DNA of 15,324 nucleotides. Origin: CAYUAG01 sp964554015. Lineage in GTDB: Bacteria; Zhuqueibacterota; QNDG01; CAYUAG01. Below are positions 8,544 to 15,324 of the stretch, in pieces. Position 1 is the first letter of the stretch; every line of letters starts with the position of its first letter. The stretch spans positions 1 to 15,324 of the forward strand of contig CAZKMO010000078.1 in assembly GCA_964554015.1 (NCBI GenBank). Direction: 5' to 3'. The notes under the pieces are model-generated. The model had not been told where the DNA came from. It saw nothing but the letters and a program-made list of their open reading frames with translations, and did no database searches. Made by a program: the position numbers and the translations under genes.

Positions 8544-9290
8544 CTATTTCTTAGATTCCATATATTTTTGCAACAAATCTATGGGAACCGGAAAAATCGT
8601 GGTAGAATTATTTTCAGAGGCAACCTCAACCAAAGTCTGTAAAAATCTCAATTGTATAGAAGCGGGCTCCTTCTGTAATTTTTGTGCTGCCTGGGAAAGA
8701 TGATCAGCAGCCTGCAATTCACCTTTAGCATGAATCACCTTGGCTCTTCTTTCTCTTTCCGCTTCCGCCTGGCGGGCAATTGCACGTTTCATGGCTTCGG
8801 GAAGATCAATATGCTTCACCTCTACCAGAGATACTTTTATACCCCAGGGATCGGTATGTTTATCAATAATCTGTTGAAGATCAGCATTAACCTTATCTCT
8901 TTCAGACAGAATACCATCCAGATCGAATTGGCCCAACACAGATCTCAGGGTGGTTTGAGCCAGCTGAGAGGTGGCATACAAATAATCCTGCACTTCAACT
9001 ATGGCTTTCTCTGCCTGCATGACTCGGAAATATAACACCGCATTCACTTGAACCGATACATTATCCTTAGTGATAACATCCTGAGGAGGAACATCCATGG
9101 CAACGGTTCTTAAACTTACTTTAACCATTTTATCCACAATAGGTATGAGTAAGATGAGACCAGGACCTTTAGCCCCAATCATTCGACCTAATCTGAAAAT
9201 CACTCCCCGTTCATACTCTTTTAAAACTCGTATTGCACTTGCTAATATAAAAACTGCAAAAATTATTAATACAACAATTCCTCCAGTCAT
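8544..9290 (-). CDS. Slipin (stomatin/prohibitin-like SPFH protein)
   Basis: This 248-residue SPFH-domain protein is a prokaryotic stomatin homologue (slipin), a membrane-anchored scaffold that oligomerises and is linked to lipid microdomains and membrane protease control. One N-terminal hydrophobic segment (about 1-20) is followed by the family's characteristic YERGVIFRLGR and GPGLILLIPIVDK. The SPFH core runs to about residue 165 (VPPQDVITKDNVSVQVNAVLYFRV, then the TTLRSVLGQFDLDGILSERD segment). A charged coiled-coil stretch (about 167-195, rich in A, E and R) comes next, and then a hydrophobic C-terminal segment STTIFPVPIDLL. It starts 12 bases after the NfeD stop with a strong AAGGAGGT site. 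In Pyrococcus the NfeD partner protease cleaves the hydrophobic C-terminal region of stomatin; the equivalent target here would be TIFPVPIDLL, which is inference. Confidence 0.95.
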   Translation of the reverse strand: MTGGIVVLIIFAVFILASAIRVLKEYERGVIFRLGRMIGAKGPGLILLIPIVDKMVKVSLRTVAMDVPPQDVITKDNVSVQVNAVLYFRVMQAEKAIVEVQDYLYATSQLAQTTLRSVLGQFDLDGILSERDKVNADLQQIIDKHTDPWGIKVSLVEVKHIDLPEAMKRAIARQAEAERERRAKVIHAKGELQAADHLSQAAQKLQKEPASIQLRFLQTLVEVASENNSTTIFPVPIDLLQKYMESKK

Positions 9291-9302
9291 GGTAACCTCC
9301 TT

Positions 9303-10580
9303 TTATTCATTTTTTAATCGACGTACCTTGATTATTAAACCATCTATTCCAGTCACTTCCACTTTAACTCCCTTTTTTAGTTTTTCCTCACTTTCGGCTT
9401 TCCAAATCTCCCCATGCACTTCGACTTGACCCTCAGGATTCAACATTTTTACTACGATTCCTTTCTCACCAATAATACCTTTGGCTCCAGTTACCGCTTT
9501 TCGCCGCTGGGCATGCAACCCCATACTTACGGCAAAAAGAAAAAACAAGGCTATAAACAAGACACTGGGAATAATTATCCAGAGAGAAACATTGATATCT
9601 GGGGATTTAAAAAGCATTAAAGAACCTAAAATCATGGATACAATTCCTCCTATGGTTAATAAACCGTAACTGGGTATTTTTATTTCCAGGATGAAAAATA
9701 TGATAGCCAAAATAATCAATAGAATACCAGCTGCATTAATGGGCAGAACCTGCATGGCAAAAAAAGCAAGAATCAAGGATATACCCCCTAAAATTCCCGG
9801 AAACAAGGCACCAGGATTCTGCAATTCAAAAAAAATACCCATAATCCCTGCCAACATTAAAAGATAGGCAATATTGGGATTGGCTATTTTATCCAATATC
9901 TTATACTGCCAGCTCATGGGATAGGAAACTATTTCAGAATTTTTGACTGATAAAACGATTTCCCCCTTAGCTAAATTAACTTTTCTTCCCTCCAGTTGAT
10001 TGATTAAATCTTCCATATCATCGGCAATGATATCAACTACTCCTTTTTGTAGAGCTTCAGTGGCAGTAATGGATACACTCTTTTCCACAGCCTGAATAGC
10101 CCACTCAACATTTCTCCCCTGTCTTTCTGCCAATCCTTTAATGTGGGCAATAGCATCATTGGTTACTTTTTCCATCATAACCTGAGAAGTATCGGATCCG
10201 CCCTGCATAGTCACCGGATGAGCAGATCCAATATTGGTACTGGGAGCCATGGCTGCAATATGGGAAGCATAGGTAATATAGACACCGGCTGAGGCTGCTC
10301 TCCCCCCGCTGGGGGAAATATACACTACTACCGGAACTCGGGCGCTAATTATTTTCTTATCAATGGAAAAGGTTGATTCCATCAATCCACCCGGAGTATC
10401 CATCTGAATGATTAAACATTCAGCTTGACTTTTTTCGGCATGATCAATACTATCTCTTATATATTTTAAAACAACCGGTGTGATAGGACCTTGAATGGTT
10501 ATTACTTCCACTTGAGAAGCAAACAAGGAACTACTCAGCAATATAATCCCTAGAAAAATTATGTTACATTTTTTTACCAT
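9303..10580 (-). CDS. nfeD: NfeD-type membrane-bound serine protease (ClpP class)
   Basis: This 425-residue protein is a long-form NfeD (NfeD1b), a membrane protease partnered with slipin. A signal peptide or anchor occupies residues 1-22 (ending LFASQ). A ClpP/SppA-type protease domain spans about 23-210, with DTPGG at 61-65 and SGGRAASAG carrying the nucleophile Ser97. The general base is probably Lys138 in MMEKVTNDAIAHIKG; the numbering coincides with the Ser97/Lys138 dyad known from Pyrococcus PH1510. Several membrane helices fill about 230-355. A soluble OB-fold NfeD domain forms the end (GAKGIIGEKGIVV...EIWKAES...VEVTGIDGLIIKVRRL). The ATG has a GAGG site 8 bases upstream. It heads the probable operon with slipin, separated by only 12 bases. 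All key catalytic residues are present, so it should be active. Confidence 0.95.
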   Translation of the reverse strand: MVKKCNIIFLGIILLSSSLFASQVEVITIQGPITPVVLKYIRDSIDHAEKSQAECLIIQMDTPGGLMESTFSIDKKIISARVPVVVYISPSGGRAASAGVYITYASHIAAMAPSTNIGSAHPVTMQGGSDTSQVMMEKVTNDAIAHIKGLAERQGRNVEWAIQAVEKSVSITATEALQKGVVDIIADDMEDLINQLEGRKVNLAKGEIVLSVKNSEIVSYPMSWQYKILDKIANPNIAYLLMLAGIMGIFFELQNPGALFPGILGGISLILAFFAMQVLPINAAGILLIILAIIFFILEIKIPSYGLLTIGGIVSMILGSLMLFKSPDINVSLWIIIPSVLFIALFFLFAVSMGLHAQRRKAVTGAKGIIGEKGIVVKMLNPEGQVEVHGEIWKAESEEKLKKGVKVEVTGIDGLIIKVRRLKNE

Positions 10581-10616
10581 TATATATACCTCATTGCGGA
10601 TTATTTTATGATTACA

Positions 10617-10714
10617 GTTCTAGGTTTTGAGTTCAAGGGTTAGAGTTATTAATACGGCATTCTCAATTTTTTAATCTTCCTTAATTGCGAACCCTGAACC
10701 CAGAACCTTAAAAC
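10617..10714. repeat. Imperfect inverted repeat made of 7-nt units
   Basis: The right arm (10690-10714) reads as heptamers of the type GAACCCN (GAACCCT, GAACCCA, GAACCTT). The left arm (10617-10641) carries the reverse pattern (GTTCTAG, GTTTTGA, GTTCAAG). The arms can pair over about 25 positions with a few mismatches and two single-base gaps, around a 48-base AT-rich loop. It lies in the leader region of the NfeD gene. Such GAACC-type short repeats often occur as dispersed elements in bacterial genomes; here it could act as a transcribed hairpin or be a neutral repeat. Confidence 0.6.
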
Positions 10715-10798
10715 TGAATAACTTCATGTTTTTCATGTTTTAATAGCTTACTTAATTTATACATAAAAATCAACTATTTTTTAACAAAAATTTTTCTC

Positions 10799-10832
10799 TT
10801 GACTTTGTTAAAATAATTCATCAAATTATATC
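10799..10832 (+). promoter_or_regulatory. Possible promoter of the plus-strand non-coding RNA
   Basis: TTGACTTTGTTA at 10799-10810 offers two overlapping -35 candidates. TTGTTA (10805-10810) is 16 bases from TATATC (10827-10832), a plausible -10. This would start transcription near 10839-10842, just before the 5' arm of the RNA's closing stem at 10846. The region is AT-rich, so the match could be partly chance. Confidence 0.4.
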
Positions 10833-10841
10833 TGAACATAA

Positions 10842-11020
10842 AATAAACCTGCAGCCTCAGCTGGAAACTATGAAGAGCTAACACTTATAAATAGGGAACT
10901 CGGCTCTAGCGTGGATTGCAAGCTCTAATTATCGTAGAGACACAAAAAGCGTGTAGGAGGGTACCCACCCTGTCTGATCGAGTTCTTCCATAGTAAAAGT
11001 TGGGGATTGCAGGTTTTTTA
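10842..11020 (+). ncRNA. Structured non-coding RNA, 6S-like in size and outline
   Basis: This roughly 175-nt stretch has no open frame but shows RNA-gene structure. Its ends pair: AACCTGCA (10846-10853) matches TGCAGGTT (11008-11015) perfectly. The helix continues imperfectly (CTCAGCT against AGTTGGGG), then ACTATG (10867-10872) pairs with CATAGT (10989-10994), and GAACTCG (10896-10902) pairs with CGAGTTC (10979-10985). An unpaired AT-rich stretch of about 20 nt containing TATAAATAG is left on the 5' side. Small internal hairpins are possible, such as CTCTA/TAGAG (10923-10939) and AGGGT-ACCC-ACCCT (10958-10971). The closing stem runs into TTTTTT, giving an intrinsic end. A long closed rod with one asymmetric bubble is the outline of 6S RNA, the sigma-70 holoenzyme regulator. 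I see no diagnostic sequence, so 6S identity is tentative. The strand is chosen from the T-tract and the upstream promoter-like sequence. Confidence 0.55.
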
Positions 11021-11064
11021 TTTCCCGTCTTTATTTTTTACTATATCATTAATTATTATGTGAA

Positions 11065-11093
11065 AAACTATTATTTTGCTAAAATAATAGTTT
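11065..11093. repeat. Perfect 13-bp AT-rich hairpin
   Basis: AAACTATTATTTT (11065-11077) and AAAATAATAGTTT (11081-11093) are perfect reverse complements around a 3-base loop GCT. It lies between the non-coding RNA end and the SusD terminator. On the minus strand it continues into further T residues, so it might act as a second, weak stop for read-through from SusD. It could equally be a protein-binding palindrome. Confidence 0.6.
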
Positions 11094-11147
11094 AAATTAC
11101 TCCCCCATAAAAAAATATAATTATAAAATAAATAATTCTTAAAACAT

Positions 11148-11183
11148 AAAAAAAGTCAGCCTCAGGTATGAGGCTGACTTTTT
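11148..11183. terminator. Strong intrinsic terminator after the SusD gene
   Basis: A perfect 10-bp stem (GTCAGCCTCA at 11155-11164 and TGAGGCTGAC at 11169-11178) encloses the tetraloop GGTA. It has seven A residues on the left and five T residues on the right, so it works in both directions. It lies 25 bases beyond the SusD stop codon and ends the SusC-SusD transcript. From the other side it can also stop read-through from the plus-strand RNA. Confidence 0.93.
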
Positions 11184-11208
11184 AATCATAGTAGCTGGAA
11201 AAAATAAC

Positions 11209-12420
11209 TTATAAAGTTAAATTCGGATTAGCATTAAATTCTGACTCCGGAATGCAGAGATACTGCCATAGCCCGGCTTTCAGATGCCAAATGTCCCAGC
11301 GAAGCTGATCAGGGGCTCGAGTACCGGTGCACATCAATTCTTTGTCTCTTTCTTCCATAAGCACATCCATATCAACTTCATCCAGATCATCAAGTCCATG
11401 TGAAGACCGTACTGCATTCACATAATCCAAGGCTGTCTGGTCAGTCGTTGCTCCCTTTAAAGCACACTCAGCTAACATCAAATAATTTTCGTTCCAGGAT
11501 ACAAAATCAAAGGGAGAAGTCTCTTTGAGATATTTACCCTGTCTGTAAAAAGTGGTACTATCGCTACCCAATATGGGATCAAGTAATACTCTGGCGGCTT
11601 CGGCAGGATCTTCATCCACATAATCCTTGAATCTGAAATCGAGCACTACCTGGGATCTTCCCCGGCCCCCCTGGGTCCACCAATAGTTGGCATCTTCAAT
11701 GTCATACTTGGCCTGATAAGGAGCATCTCCTTCCATTAAGCCATCAGCAGCATAAGCAGCAGCACTGGTATAATCACTTTGATAAAGATCCATACGGGCC
11801 AGCAGGGTATTGACAACTTTGGTCTGATAAGCATCGGCATAATCAAGTGCTTCGGCAAATTTTTCTGCAGCTTTGTCATACATTTCAGCAGCTGGAATAA
11901 AGGGGCCGGCATCGATTACTCCACCAGGAGTAGTTTCATCCAACCCAAAGTAGGCTGCATAGAACATGCGGGCAACTCCGCCGTAGAAATAACCATAGTA
12001 ATAAGCTTCTGCTTCCAGGTCTTCATCGGAAAAATTAATGTTACCAATCCGTTCTATGAGATTATCGGCAAAAAATCTTAGCTCACCCAATAAATCAAAA
12101 CAACCATCTATGGAGTTATTGGTACGGAGTATATCTCCCGTATCAATTTCTCTAAACTGGGGAAAGGTTGCATTGGGAACTCTCTCATCAAATATAAGTT
12201 CATCAGACAAAATATCGGAAAGAAGTGTATTAACGTCAAGTGCATCTGTAAACCTGGTATGCACTCCATTTATAACAAATTGTATTTGATCTTCACTTGT
12301 AAGTCGATCATCTTCAACTTGACTTATTGAAGGATCGATATCGGTGGCAAATTTATCACAAGCTGTATTAAATACAAGGAAAGAAAGCAATAAAATTAAT
12401 ATAATCGACTGCTTTTTCAT
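11209..12420 (-). CDS. SusD/RagB-family outer-membrane lipoprotein
   Basis: This 403-residue surface lipoprotein is the substrate-binding lid of a SusCD nutrient importer. The signal peptide (MKKQSIILILLLSFLVFNTAC) ends in a lipobox-like F-N-T-A-Cys21, with Asn at the usual Leu position; the following DKFATDID is acidic. The interior is helical and TPR-like (EMYDKAAEKFAEALDYADAY, then LARMDLYQSDYTSAAAYAADGL). The C-terminal part shows family hallmarks: NYLMLAECALKG, LDYVNAVRSSHGL, MEERDKELMCTGTR, and IPESEFNANPNL, which is the usual SusD ending. It is shorter than typical Bacteroides SusD (500 or more residues), though SusD proteins of this length occur. It lies 20 bases after SusC with a very strong GAGGAGG site. 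The ligand cannot be read from the sequence. Confidence 0.93.
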   Translation of the reverse strand: MKKQSIILILLLSFLVFNTACDKFATDIDPSISQVEDDRLTSEDQIQFVINGVHTRFTDALDVNTLLSDILSDELIFDERVPNATFPQFREIDTGDILRTNNSIDGCFDLLGELRFFADNLIERIGNINFSDEDLEAEAYYYGYFYGGVARMFYAAYFGLDETTPGGVIDAGPFIPAAEMYDKAAEKFAEALDYADAYQTKVVNTLLARMDLYQSDYTSAAAYAADGLMEGDAPYQAKYDIEDANYWWTQGGRGRSQVVLDFRFKDYVDEDPAEAARVLLDPILGSDSTTFYRQGKYLKETSPFDFVSWNENYLMLAECALKGATTDQTALDYVNAVRSSHGLDDLDEVDMDVLMEERDKELMCTGTRAPDQLRWDIWHLKAGLWQYLCIPESEFNANPNLTL

Positions 12421-12440
12421 TGTAAAAACCTCCTCTTATT

Positions 12441-15308
12441 TTATAAACCAATTCTTAACCACACATTATAGGTGGTAGGATGCTGTAAAGTAAGAAAATC
12501 ATTAGATCTATCCAGACCCTCGGAACCGCTAAAATTAACTTCAGGATCAGCACCAGAATACTCAGTGTAAGTAAAGAGATTGGTTCCGGATACCCCTAAA
12601 ACAAGATTGGACACCAGATTACTGCCAAATGCTTTGGGAATCAAACTGGTTAAATTATAACTGAGACTTACTTCACGCACTTTGAAATAATCGGATTTCT
12701 CAATATAGTTCCAATCAAAATTACCATCGGTTTTGGCATAGGCATTAGCGACTCTAGTATATTCATCGGTTCCGGGGGTTAATTCAGAAAGTTGTTCTGC
12801 CAGATCATTCCGTTCCGGATTATTTCCCATTAAAGCCTGAAATCCGCTGGTCAGATTATACATCGATTGTCCCAGGGCCCAATCACATAATACTCTGGCA
12901 TTAATGTTTCTGAGAATTCTCATATCCAGGCTAAAAGAACCTGTATGATTAGGAATTGGGGTTCCGGCATAGGCTTTATCGCCGTAATCAACTCCGGCAT
13001 AAGCTCCGTCTGCATCAAAAAGAGCTCCCTTTACTTCCCAGACATAGTAAGCATATTTAGGTAAACCGGGTTTTATGACATTAACATCAAAACCACTGTA
13101 CAGAGGCGGAGCATCACCTATATCTACTACTTCGTTGTCCTGATAAGAGTGGGTAAGAGTAAAATCTAGAACAAAGTTTCTCATGCTGAGAGGACGACCC
13201 CGTAATAATAATTCTAAACCCCAGCCTTTGGCTTCACCCACATTAAAGGGAACACCGCTGGCAGTTTTACCGGTGGAGGGAGCTAAATCCATCTCAATAA
13301 TAGAATTTTCCGCCCTTTGATTATAGTAGGTAAATTCCACGGCATAATTATCCATAAATTCGGTATCAAAACCAACTTCTAATTCTTTAATTCTTTCCGG
13401 TTCTATTTCGTCATTTCCTATAAAGGAGAGTACTGCTCCTATTCCCATACCTGACTTTTCTGCTTCCCAGAGAAGGGGAACAGAAGCTGCACCACCAGGA
13501 AGCTGTCCGCTCTCTCCATAGCCAGCTCTCAGTTTCATCATGTCAAAAAAATCGGGAAAGAAATCATATTTATCCAGACGAACCGCAAAGGTTACATTGG
13601 GATAGAAAATGCTGGGTGCTTCCTTTCCAATGGAGCTGGCATATTCATTTCTTAACACAAAGGTAGCAAAATACTGATCTAAATAGGAAAACTGGTGAGT
13701 GGTTAGTACGGAGGCTGTTCTTCTATGAGTTTTGGTCTCGTCGCCTCCATCAAAGGTACTAGCTGCTCCGATATTGTAGATCAAGCCGGTTTCAAAATCC
13801 TTTTTTCCGAAATCAAAGTGCCTTTGCTTTCTTTCCACAAAGGTACCACCAACAGAGGAGGTTATTTCCAATCCTTGCAGGGGGAAATAGTTATAAGATA
13901 AACTATAATTACCATTCATCTGTCTAGATGTCCGAGTCCATAAGTAACGTGCACCCGTATCTCCGGGAAAAGAATAGTAATATCCGTAAGGATACATTCT
14001 GTCATCCCGGATATCGTTTTCATCAAGACCAAGAGTGGCATTGAAATTAAGATTTTTAATAGGGGAATAGTCAACCTGAACCGAGCCGATGAACCTGTTT
14101 CGGGCCATATCTGACTTTAGGTTCCATACTGCAGCACTGTCAGTAAAGAGATAGGAAACAGGAAGAAGCATGGTGTTTCCCAGATAACCATAGATATCAT
14201 TGTCATTATCCGGACGTGCGGTTTCACTTTCGGCATAACTGGCACTGGCTCTTACCGTAATTTTTTCATTGGGGAAGATATCGACATTAGTACGAACCGC
14301 AGTACGATTAAATACATTATTCTGCAGCAGCCCTTCCTCATCTCTTTTATCAATTCCTACATAATACCGCATATTCCCGCTACCTCCGGAAACGCTTAAA
14401 ATATGCTGCTTAATAGCACCATCTCGGAATACATTATTACAATCCTTATAAGAGGCAAAGTCATCCTTTGTATACTTATAAGATTGGGTATTGTATCCAA
14501 AGACTGTCTTATAATTTACTGAAAACGGCTTCATTCCACCACCTGCTCCCTGTCCTCTTTTGGTGGTTATAATAACCACACCATTGGAACCATTGGTTCC
14601 ATAAGAAGCAGTTGCCGCCGGTCCCTTCAATACTTCAATATTTTGGATGTCATCCGGATTCAGATCAGCAAGCATGGATTCATCCTGTCCACCCACATCC
14701 CATCCTACTACGGCACTGCTATTTATCTGCACTCCATCCACCACCACCAGAGGTTGTCCTTCGCCATTTAATCCCGGGTTAGCTCTCATATCAAACCTGA
14801 TACCGCCACCCACATTTCCGGAAACTTTCCTTACCTGCACACCGGCAACTTTACCATTTAACAGGTTGGAAACATCCCGGTAGGATTGAACTTCTGTCAA
14901 CTCATCCGCATTCACCCGGGCAACAGCAACCTCAGAACGGGATCGAGATCGTTTGGAAGCAACTCCGGTTACTACTACTGTCTCTCCCTGAAACACATCA
15001 GGTTTCATTTCGAACAAGAGATCTTCCGTGTTATCACCGGGTTGCAAGGTGAAATCCTGGGTTTCATATCCCATATAAGATACTACTAAGGTAATCTCTT
15101 CAACCAAATCAAATTTAAAGGAAAATTCTCCTTTGGCATCAGTAGCAGCTCCTGCCATTTTACCTTTTACAGCTACATTAGCATATTCAAGTGGTTCGGC
15201 AGTATTCGCATCCATAACTGAACCACTGATGGTTACTTCTTGGGCACATAAATAACCAGTCATCAATACTAATGTAATAATGGTAAGAATATTTACTATT
15301 TTTTTCAT
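12441..15308 (-). CDS. SusC/RagA-family TonB-dependent outer-membrane receptor
   Basis: This 955-residue protein is the TonB-dependent barrel of a SusCD importer, moving its ligand across the outer membrane with energy from TonB-ExbBD. A signal peptide (1-22, ending LCAQ) is followed by a carboxypeptidase-regulatory-like domain (about 24-102; ISGSVMDANTAEPLEYANV...SYMGYETQ). Next come a TonB-box-like ETVVVTGVA (109-117) and the plug domain (about 125-252), which has the SusC signatures LLNGKVAGVQVR, PLVVVDGVQI, IEVLKGPAATASYGTNGSNG and VVIITTKRG. The remainder is the 22-strand barrel, ending NVWLRIGL; the last residue is Leu, not Phe. An AAAAGGAG site 8 bases upstream fixes the ATG, and the gene is complete to within 16 bases of the right edge. 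Its promoter lies outside the window. With SusD it forms one unit; no sigma/anti-sigma or glycoside hydrolase genes are in view. Confidence 0.94.
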   Translation of the reverse strand: MKKIVNILTIITLVLMTGYLCAQEVTISGSVMDANTAEPLEYANVAVKGKMAGAATDAKGEFSFKFDLVEEITLVVSYMGYETQDFTLQPGDNTEDLLFEMKPDVFQGETVVVTGVASKRSRSRSEVAVARVNADELTEVQSYRDVSNLLNGKVAGVQVRKVSGNVGGGIRFDMRANPGLNGEGQPLVVVDGVQINSSAVVGWDVGGQDESMLADLNPDDIQNIEVLKGPAATASYGTNGSNGVVIITTKRGQGAGGGMKPFSVNYKTVFGYNTQSYKYTKDDFASYKDCNNVFRDGAIKQHILSVSGGSGNMRYYVGIDKRDEEGLLQNNVFNRTAVRTNVDIFPNEKITVRASASYAESETARPDNDNDIYGYLGNTMLLPVSYLFTDSAAVWNLKSDMARNRFIGSVQVDYSPIKNLNFNATLGLDENDIRDDRMYPYGYYYSFPGDTGARYLWTRTSRQMNGNYSLSYNYFPLQGLEITSSVGGTFVERKQRHFDFGKKDFETGLIYNIGAASTFDGGDETKTHRRTASVLTTHQFSYLDQYFATFVLRNEYASSIGKEAPSIFYPNVTFAVRLDKYDFFPDFFDMMKLRAGYGESGQLPGGAASVPLLWEAEKSGMGIGAVLSFIGNDEIEPERIKELEVGFDTEFMDNYAVEFTYYNQRAENSIIEMDLAPSTGKTASGVPFNVGEAKGWGLELLLRGRPLSMRNFVLDFTLTHSYQDNEVVDIGDAPPLYSGFDVNVIKPGLPKYAYYVWEVKGALFDADGAYAGVDYGDKAYAGTPIPNHTGSFSLDMRILRNINARVLCDWALGQSMYNLTSGFQALMGNNPERNDLAEQLSELTPGTDEYTRVANAYAKTDGNFDWNYIEKSDYFKVREVSLSYNLTSLIPKAFGSNLVSNLVLGVSGTNLFTYTEYSGADPEVNFSGSEGLDRSNDFLTLQHPTTYNVWLRIGL

Positions 15309-15316
15309 TTTTTAAA

Positions 15317-15324
15317 CTCCTTTT
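15317..15324 (-). promoter_or_regulatory. Ribosome binding site of the SusC-like gene
   Basis: AAAAGGAG on the minus strand at the right window edge, 8 bases before the ATG at 15308. A strong Shine-Dalgarno sequence before a SusC gene is unusual for classical Bacteroidia and bears on the lineage. Confidence 0.75.

Larger units (their letters stand above)
10581..11208. other. 628-bp non-coding region between NfeD and SusD
   Basis: No convincing protein gene exists here on either strand. From left to right it holds the NfeD leader with a heptamer-based inverted repeat, an AT-rich stretch (10715-10798) with a short tandem TTCATGTTT-like repeat near 10724-10740, a probable promoter, the structured plus-strand RNA, a perfect AT-rich hairpin, and the SusD terminator. 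The NfeD promoter must lie in the left half, but no clear -35/-10 pair could be chosen. Confidence 0.7.

Noticed and set aside
8682..9035. 117-residue open frame on the plus strand
   Set aside because: It is antisense to the conserved slipin SPFH domain and shows no protein-like pattern.
10617..10714. CRISPR-like or direct-repeat array
   Set aside because: The units are 7 nt, degenerate and arranged as inverted arms without spacers of uniform length.
10842..11020. tmRNA, SRP RNA, RNase P RNA or a riboswitch for nfeD
   Set aside because: The tmRNA GGGG...TTCGAC-type start, the SRP GGAAGG-AGCAGCC loop and RNase P signatures are absent. As a minus-strand leader it would lie over 260 bases from nfeD, and the better T-tract is on the plus strand.
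12441..15308. Lipoprotein signal at LMTGYLC in the SusC-like protein
   Set aside because: Leu directly before Cys does not fit a lipobox; cleavage after CA as an ordinary signal peptide fits a TonB-dependent barrel.

Overview
The window comes from a Gram-negative, AT-rich bacterium, most likely in the FCB (Bacteroidota-like) superphylum. It encodes a FadL/OmpP1 outer-membrane barrel, a SusC/SusD pair and an AddAB pair of the diverged type common in that group. Clear Shine-Dalgarno sequences precede most genes (for example AAGGAGGT and GAGGAGG). Classical Bacteroidia usually lack these, so a deeper FCB lineage such as Cloacimonadota- or Marinimicrobia-type bacteria is possible. No rRNA, tRNA or other lineage marker is present, so this placement is inference.

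Layout: the 3' part of a FadL-family porin gene reads rightward from the left edge to 814. A strong terminator hairpin (833-868) separates it from convergent leftward genes. From right to left on the minus strand these are: SusC-like receptor (15308-12441), SusD-like lipoprotein (12420-11209), a terminator (11183-11148), a 628-bp non-coding region, an NfeD-type membrane serine protease (10580-9303), a slipin/stomatin (9290-8544), a small four-helix membrane protein (8493-8110), a GNAT-like protein (8156-6975), a 184-bp gap with an inverted repeat, then AddA-type helicase-nuclease (6790-3662) and AddB-type nuclease (3661-911).

The genes form three probable transcription units. The SusC-SusD pair is a TonB-dependent outer-membrane uptake system; its substrate is unknown because no degradative enzymes are in view. 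The NfeD-slipin pair is a well-known membrane-quality-control module, here apparently followed by a small membrane protein and a GNAT-like protein. AddA and AddB abut exactly (stop codon then ATG) and should form the double-strand-break end-processing helicase-nuclease used in recombination and defence against linear foreign DNA.

The part most worth a second look is the non-coding region 10581-11208. It holds an approximately 175-nt plus-strand element whose ends pair and run into a T-tract, resembling a 6S-type regulatory RNA in size and outline. It also holds a long imperfect inverted repeat built from 7-nt units and a perfect 13-bp AT-rich hairpin. No CRISPR array, transposase or tRNA was seen.
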